Assembly: GCA_937960895.1 (NCBI GenBank)
Contig: CALCJD010000038.1
Span: 1 to 26,346 of the forward strand
DNA from: an uncultured Spartobacteria bacterium
GTDB taxonomy: Bacteria; Verrucomicrobiota; Verrucomicrobiia; Chthoniobacterales; Terrimicrobiaceae
Reading direction: 5' to 3'
DNA: 26,346 bases
Below the pieces are notes generated by a model. The model worked only from the letters and a program-made list of their open reading frames with translations, was not told the DNA's origin and made no database searches. Below are positions 23,039 through 26,346 of this stretch, in pieces. The translations under genes were made by a program, and so were the position numbers. Every line of letters starts with the position of its first letter. Positions within the stretch are counted from its first letter, which is position 1.

Positions 23039-23095
23039 CCGGTGCGTGGCGCCCCGCCGGACTTCGCGCCATGCTCGTGGCGTTCCTTCTCCATC

Positions 23096-24250
23096 ATGCC
23101 TTGTCCCATTCACAGCCAGCCGGACCCTTTCGGCCCCGCCCGCCGGAAAGAGGGTGTTCTCGTCAACGAATTCCAGGGCACGCCCGTGCCGATGATCCTG
23201 CGGCACGAGGACGTGCGTCAGGCCTGCAAGGATTGGCGGCGCTTCAGTTCCGACGCGCCGATGCGTGTGCCGATTCCGTCGGAGGAAAATGTCCGCACGG
23301 TGCGGCAACTGCCGTTGGAGGTTGACCCGCCGGACCACACCGACTACCGCGAAATCGTCGAGCCGTTCTTTGCCCGCGCCAAACAGCCCGAGGTTATTGC
23401 CCGGGTGGAGAATCTGGTGGACGGACTGATCGATGCCGCGCTGGGACGCGAGTCATTTGAAGCCGTGCGCGAGTTTGCCATCCCGCTGCAGTCCCGCGCG
23501 CTGGCCGCGCTGCTCAACATGCCCGACGAGGAGGCGGAGATCTGGATCGGGTGGGGGACGCACGTGTTCCGCGAAGGGGACGGGGTCAACAAGGGCGCCG
23601 AACTGGAACGGTACATGAACAGCCTTTTCGACCGGGCCGAAGCGCAACCCGGGGACGACTTTTTCAGCGCGCTGGCCACGAAGGAATTCCGGGGCCGCAG
23701 ACTCACCCGCGAGGAATGCCTCGGTTACAGCAGCATCATGTTTGCGGGGGGACGCGACACCGTGATCAATTCCATCACCGGCGTGATCGGACACCTGTCG
23801 GCCAGTCCGGATGATTTCGAATATCTTCGCGAGGATCCGCGGCGGATCGTCAATGCGAGCGAGGAATTTTTCCGTGCGATTTCTCCGGTGACGCACATCG
23901 CGCGGGTCTGTCCGGTTCCCACCGAAGTGCATGGCGTGCACGTTCCGGCCGGAGAGCGGATTTCACTGTGCTTTGCCTCGGCGAACTACGACGAGACCGT
24001 GTTCACCGCACCGGAGGAGGTTCGCCTCGACCGCAAACCCAATCCGCATGTCGCCTTCGGCTTTGGTCCCCACCTCTGCCTGGGAGCGGCCCATGCCCGG
24101 CTGGTCGTGCGCACCCTGCTGCGGTTTCTATGCGAAAAGGTCGGGCGGATCGTGACGCTGTCCTTCGAGGAAAAAGTGGAACGGGAATCCCGTTACAACC
24201 GGCCGTTGTCCTACGAGGTGTTGAACGTGCAATTTTTGCCACGGGCCTGA
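23096..24250 (+). CDS. Cytochrome P450
   Basis: A 384-residue soluble bacterial heme monooxygenase. The heme-binding loop is FGFGPHLCLGAAHAR with ligand Cys328. Helix I carries FAGGRDTVIN with the acidic/Thr pair used in oxygen activation, and the ExxR salt bridge of helix K is EEFFRAISPV. The N-terminus lacks a membrane anchor. Start ATG 23096 is chosen because upstream in-frame codons run back into the divergent regulator gene. No ferredoxin or reductase gene lies nearby, so electrons must come from proteins encoded elsewhere. The substrate is unknown. A divergent AraC-type gene suggests induction by a small molecule. A weak hairpin (TTGCCC 24251, GGGCAA 24271) follows the stop. Confidence 0.93.
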   Translation: MPCPIHSQPDPFGPARRKEGVLVNEFQGTPVPMILRHEDVRQACKDWRRFSSDAPMRVPIPSEENVRTVRQLPLEVDPPDHTDYREIVEPFFARAKQPEVIARVENLVDGLIDAALGRESFEAVREFAIPLQSRALAALLNMPDEEAEIWIGWGTHVFREGDGVNKGAELERYMNSLFDRAEAQPGDDFFSALATKEFRGRRLTREECLGYSSIMFAGGRDTVINSITGVIGHLSASPDDFEYLREDPRRIVNASEEFFRAISPVTHIARVCPVPTEVHGVHVPAGERISLCFASANYDETVFTAPEEVRLDRKPNPHVAFGFGPHLCLGAAHARLVVRTLLRFLCEKVGRIVTLSFEEKVERESRYNRPLSYEVLNVQFLPRA

Positions 24251-24305
24251 TTGCCCGGATACGGGGGGAAGGGCAAACCCAACTGCGCGGTTGCGCATCG
24301 CGGAG

Positions 24306-24339
24306 TTTCGTTTTACGAAAGTCTCTGATTTTACCAGAG
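24306..24339. promoter_or_regulatory. Two small hairpins upstream of the SGNH-like gene
   Basis: TTTCGT (24306-24311) with ACGAAA (24315-24320), and CTCTG (24323-24327) with CAGAG (24335-24339), lie side by side in an AT-rich patch just before the ATG at 24345. They may be operator palindromes or an upstream terminator; no function can be assigned. Confidence 0.35.
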
Positions 24340-24344
24340 TTGTC

Positions 24345-25418
24345 ATGAAAGCCCTCCCGTTGCCCCCGTTTTTTTCCCTATGGTTCCGCTCCCCGGTAGG
24401 CCGGGGAACAAGGCTGGCCGTTCTGTTGGTGGCGGCGCTGGCGGTGCTGGGACCGGCTTCGGCGACGGCCGGGGAGGCCCCGTCGGATTCGGCGCGCGTT
24501 TTGATTTTTGGAAACAGTTTTTCCGGCAACAGCACGAAGCACCTGCCCGCGCTCGCCAAGGAGGGGGGCAAGCAGCTCCATCTGCTGGATCTGTTCAAAT
24601 CCGGATGCTCGCTCGAGGAACACGCCAACGCGATCAAGGCGGCCGCCACCGACCCCGACTCGCCCAAGGCCCGGTTTTACATCCCGCGGGGAAACGCCCG
24701 CGAGCAGTTTGCTCCCAAGAAGAAAATCAACGCCCTCGAAGCCATCCAGGCCGGTCCGTGGGACTATGTTTCGATCCAGCAGTTCAGCGTCAAAAGCCAT
24801 GACGCCGACAGCTACGAACCTTATGCCGGGGAGGTGATCGACTTCATCCGGACCCATGCACCCGAGGCCAAAATTCTGGTCCATGAAACCTGGGCCTACC
24901 GGCACGACGATCCCCTTTTCAGGGACGGGACGCTCACCCCGGAAAAAATGCACGAGGCGCTGCGCGCCAATTACCTGAACTTGGCGAAGAACTACGGACT
25001 GCTTTTTCTTCCGATCGGGGACGCCTTCCACGCCGCCAGCCAGACGCCGGAATGGACCTATGTGAAGGACGAAACTTTTGATTACAGGAACCCGGAGGAG
25101 GGGAAGGTGCCACAGCAGCCCGGCAGTCTGCACGCCGGCTGGGTCTGGCGGCGGATTCCCCGCATTCCGCCCGGGGGAGGCGAACCGACCGATCAGGACG
25201 CTCCGCTCAAGTTCCTGCTCGATGCGCACCATGCCAACACCGCCGGCGAATACCTCGGCAGCTGCGTCTGGTACGAATTCCTTTTCCACGACGATGTGAC
25301 CAGGCTCACGAACTATGTGCCGGAAGGATTGACCCCCGGGCAGGCGGCGAGTCTGCGCAAGATCGCCCATGACACCGTGGAATCGCTCCGGCAGAGCGAT
25401 GCGGCCCTCGTTCCGTGA
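24345..25418 (+). CDS. Exported SGNH/DUF4886-like hydrolase
   Basis: A 357-residue protein from ATG 24345, with an N-terminal signal sequence (LAVLLVAALAVLGPASATAG, residues about 23-42). The mature part opens with RVLIFGNSFSGNSTKHLPAL, the catalytic Ser block of SGNH-type folds as seen in DUF4886 proteins (GNSFS). It continues with GCSLEEHANAI, WDYVSIQQFSVKSHDADSYE and KILVHETWAYRHDDPLFRDG, all typical of that family. The late DAHHANTAGEYLGSCVWYE supplies the Asp-x-x-His pair expected near the C-terminus. A role in cleaving acyl groups from carbohydrate is common in such exported proteins, but the substrate is unknown. Preceding gene and following uppS are functionally unrelated. Confidence 0.83.
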   Translation: MKALPLPPFFSLWFRSPVGRGTRLAVLLVAALAVLGPASATAGEAPSDSARVLIFGNSFSGNSTKHLPALAKEGGKQLHLLDLFKSGCSLEEHANAIKAAATDPDSPKARFYIPRGNAREQFAPKKKINALEAIQAGPWDYVSIQQFSVKSHDADSYEPYAGEVIDFIRTHAPEAKILVHETWAYRHDDPLFRDGTLTPEKMHEALRANYLNLAKNYGLLFLPIGDAFHAASQTPEWTYVKDETFDYRNPEEGKVPQQPGSLHAGWVWRRIPRIPPGGGEPTDQDAPLKFLLDAHHANTAGEYLGSCVWYEFLFHDDVTRLTNYVPEGLTPGQAASLRKIAHDTVESLRQSDAALVP

Positions 25419-25537
25419 AGGACCGGTGAACCCCCTCCTCCTGCGGAGCGGACGGCGGTTACGGTTCCCACCCCGCGGTGCACATGATTTATCTTGAGCG
25501 GCGTGACGGCGGGGCCGAAACTGCATTGCTTTCGCTC

Positions 25538-25621
25538 ATGACAGATTTTTCACCAAACGGCATCTCATCGGATATTGCTGAGCGACGCAGGGCCGTTTTC
25601 GGGCGCGTGCCTCGTCGATGA
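25538..25621 (+). CDS. Possible 27-codon leader ORF coupled to uppS
   Basis: A short frame (ATG 25538, MTDFSPNGISSDIAERRRAV, ending in FGRVPRR) stops at TGA 25619-25621, overlapping the uppS ATG as ATGA. A possible promoter, TTGAC-like TTGAGC (25494-25499) with GAAACT (25517-25522), lies just upstream at 17-nt spacing. No Shine-Dalgarno precedes it. It may be a translated leader coupling ribosomes into uppS, or chance. Confidence 0.3.
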   Translation: MTDFSPNGISSDIAERRRAVFGRVPRR

Positions 25622-26319
25622 AAAACATTCCCCGTCATGTCGCCATCATCATGGATGGCAACGGCCGATGGGCCCAGCAGCGCGGACTTCCCCGGCTGGC
25701 CGGCCACGAACAGGGCTCGAAATCCATTCGCGAATGCGTGGAAGGCGCGATGGAGGCCGGGGTGGAATATCTCACGCTCTACGCGTTTTCGTCCGAGAAC
25801 TGGAAACGTCCGGCGGCGGAGGTCTCCGGATTGATGCGGCTCCTGGAGCGTTTCCTCGATGAAAAGATTCGCGAAATGGTGGACGAAGGGGTTCGCCTGC
25901 AGGCGATCGGCCGTCTGAATCAACTGCCGGAGGCCTGCCAACGCAAGCTGGCGGAGGCCATCGCCGCGACGGCGTCCAACACAAAACTCACGGTCATTCT
26001 GGCGCTCAGCTACAGCGGACGGACCGAAATCGTGGATGCCGTGCGCGCCGTCGTGCGGGATGCCCGGGCCGGCAAGCTGGACGAGGACCAGATCACTCCG
26101 GAATTTTTTGCCCGGCATCTCTACACGGCGGGCATTCCCGACCCGGATTTGCTCATCCGCACCTCAGGCGAAATGCGGGTTTCCAATTTCCTCCTCTGGC
26201 AGCTCAGCTACACGGAAATTCACGTTGCCTCGAAATTGTGGCCGGATTTCCGCAAGGAGGATTTCCTGGCCGCACTCGCCGACTTCGCAAAACGCAGCCG
26301 GCGTTACGGCGGGATTTGA
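25618..26319 (+). CDS. uppS: Isoprenyl (undecaprenyl diphosphate) synthase
   Basis: A 233-residue cis-prenyltransferase that builds the C55 lipid carrier for cell wall and surface glycans. The catalytic Asp13 is in HVAIIMDGNGRWAQ, the substrate-binding LTLYAFSSENWKRP follows, and the C-terminal LLIRTSGEMRVSNFLLWQLS block completes the family signature. Length is typical. ATG 25618 is right at the family's normal start. The stop overlaps the next ATG (TGATG), a tight coupling often seen with cdsA in bacteria. Confidence 0.96.
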   Translation: MKNIPRHVAIIMDGNGRWAQQRGLPRLAGHEQGSKSIRECVEGAMEAGVEYLTLYAFSSENWKRPAAEVSGLMRLLERFLDEKIREMVDEGVRLQAIGRLNQLPEACQRKLAEAIAATASNTKLTVILALSYSGRTEIVDAVRAVVRDARAGKLDEDQITPEFFARHLYTAGIPDPDLLIRTSGEMRVSNFLLWQLSYTEIHVASKLWPDFRKEDFLAALADFAKRSRRYGGI

Positions 26320-26346
26320 TGGCGGGAAAGAGCTTTTCGATCCCGG
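26319..26346 (+). CDS. Start of the next gene (partial)
   Basis: An ATG at 26319 overlaps the uppS stop (TGATG) and opens a frame to the window edge, reading MAGKSFSIP. Nine codons do not identify the product. In many bacteria the gene after uppS is cdsA (phosphatidate cytidylyltransferase), so that is a reasonable guess by position only. Confidence 0.45.

Overview
The window is a GC-rich, gene-dense piece of a bacterial chromosome made mostly of housekeeping genes. The run rpmI-rplT-pheS-pheT, ruvA, hpt, carA, uppS, YhcH-type and AI-2E-type genes, together with several lineage-restricted hypotheticals, SGNH/DUF4886-like and serine/threonine-kinase genes, and dispersed 'CGCAAAG/CGCGGAG' repeats, suggests a member of the Verrucomicrobiota or a relative in the PVC group. 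This is inference from gene content and style, not a database match. I see no phage, transposase, CRISPR or tRNA gene.

Layout. Positions 1-2746 (+): the end of an unknown gene, coupled by ATGA to a secreted alpha/beta hydrolase, then an O-antigen-ligase-like membrane protein. Both of the latter have 5' ends entangled with dispersed repeats. Positions 2791-7212 (-): a three-gene ABC importer operon (ATPase, solute-binding protein, fused double permease). Positions 7269-9049 (-): a YhcH-family protein, hpt and a small secreted protein. Positions 9075-10993 (+): ruvA, translationally coupled to a 438-residue protein of unknown function with an ATP-grasp-like look. Positions 11068-15286 (+): rpmI, rplT, pheS and pheT, with strongly structured RNA between rpmI and rplT and between rplT and pheS. 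Positions 15332-15557: a 184-nt rod-shaped RNA with a central bubble followed by a strong intrinsic terminator, which I interpret as 6S RNA. Positions 15601-18394 (+): two tandem paralogous membrane serine/threonine kinases, each with a C-terminal OB-fold-like domain beyond the membrane. Positions 18432-20128 (+): carA and an FHA-domain membrane protein. Positions 20219-22969 (-): a secreted hypothetical, an AI-2E-family membrane protein and an AraC-type regulator. Positions 23096-26346 (+): a cytochrome P450 divergent from the AraC gene, an SGNH/DUF4886-like exported protein, uppS, and the first codons of a following gene.

How it works together. The best candidates for something less well described are (i) the putative 6S RNA between pheT and the kinases, (ii) the tandem kinases with extracytoplasmic OB-like domains, lying close to an FHA phosphothreonine-reader gene and therefore possibly a small signalling module, (iii) a structured leader between L35 and L20 that could be an L20 autoregulatory element, and (iv) a recurring promoter layout in which the -10 box lies only 7-8 nt before the start codon, which predicts leaderless mRNAs for kinase 2, carA and the FHA gene.
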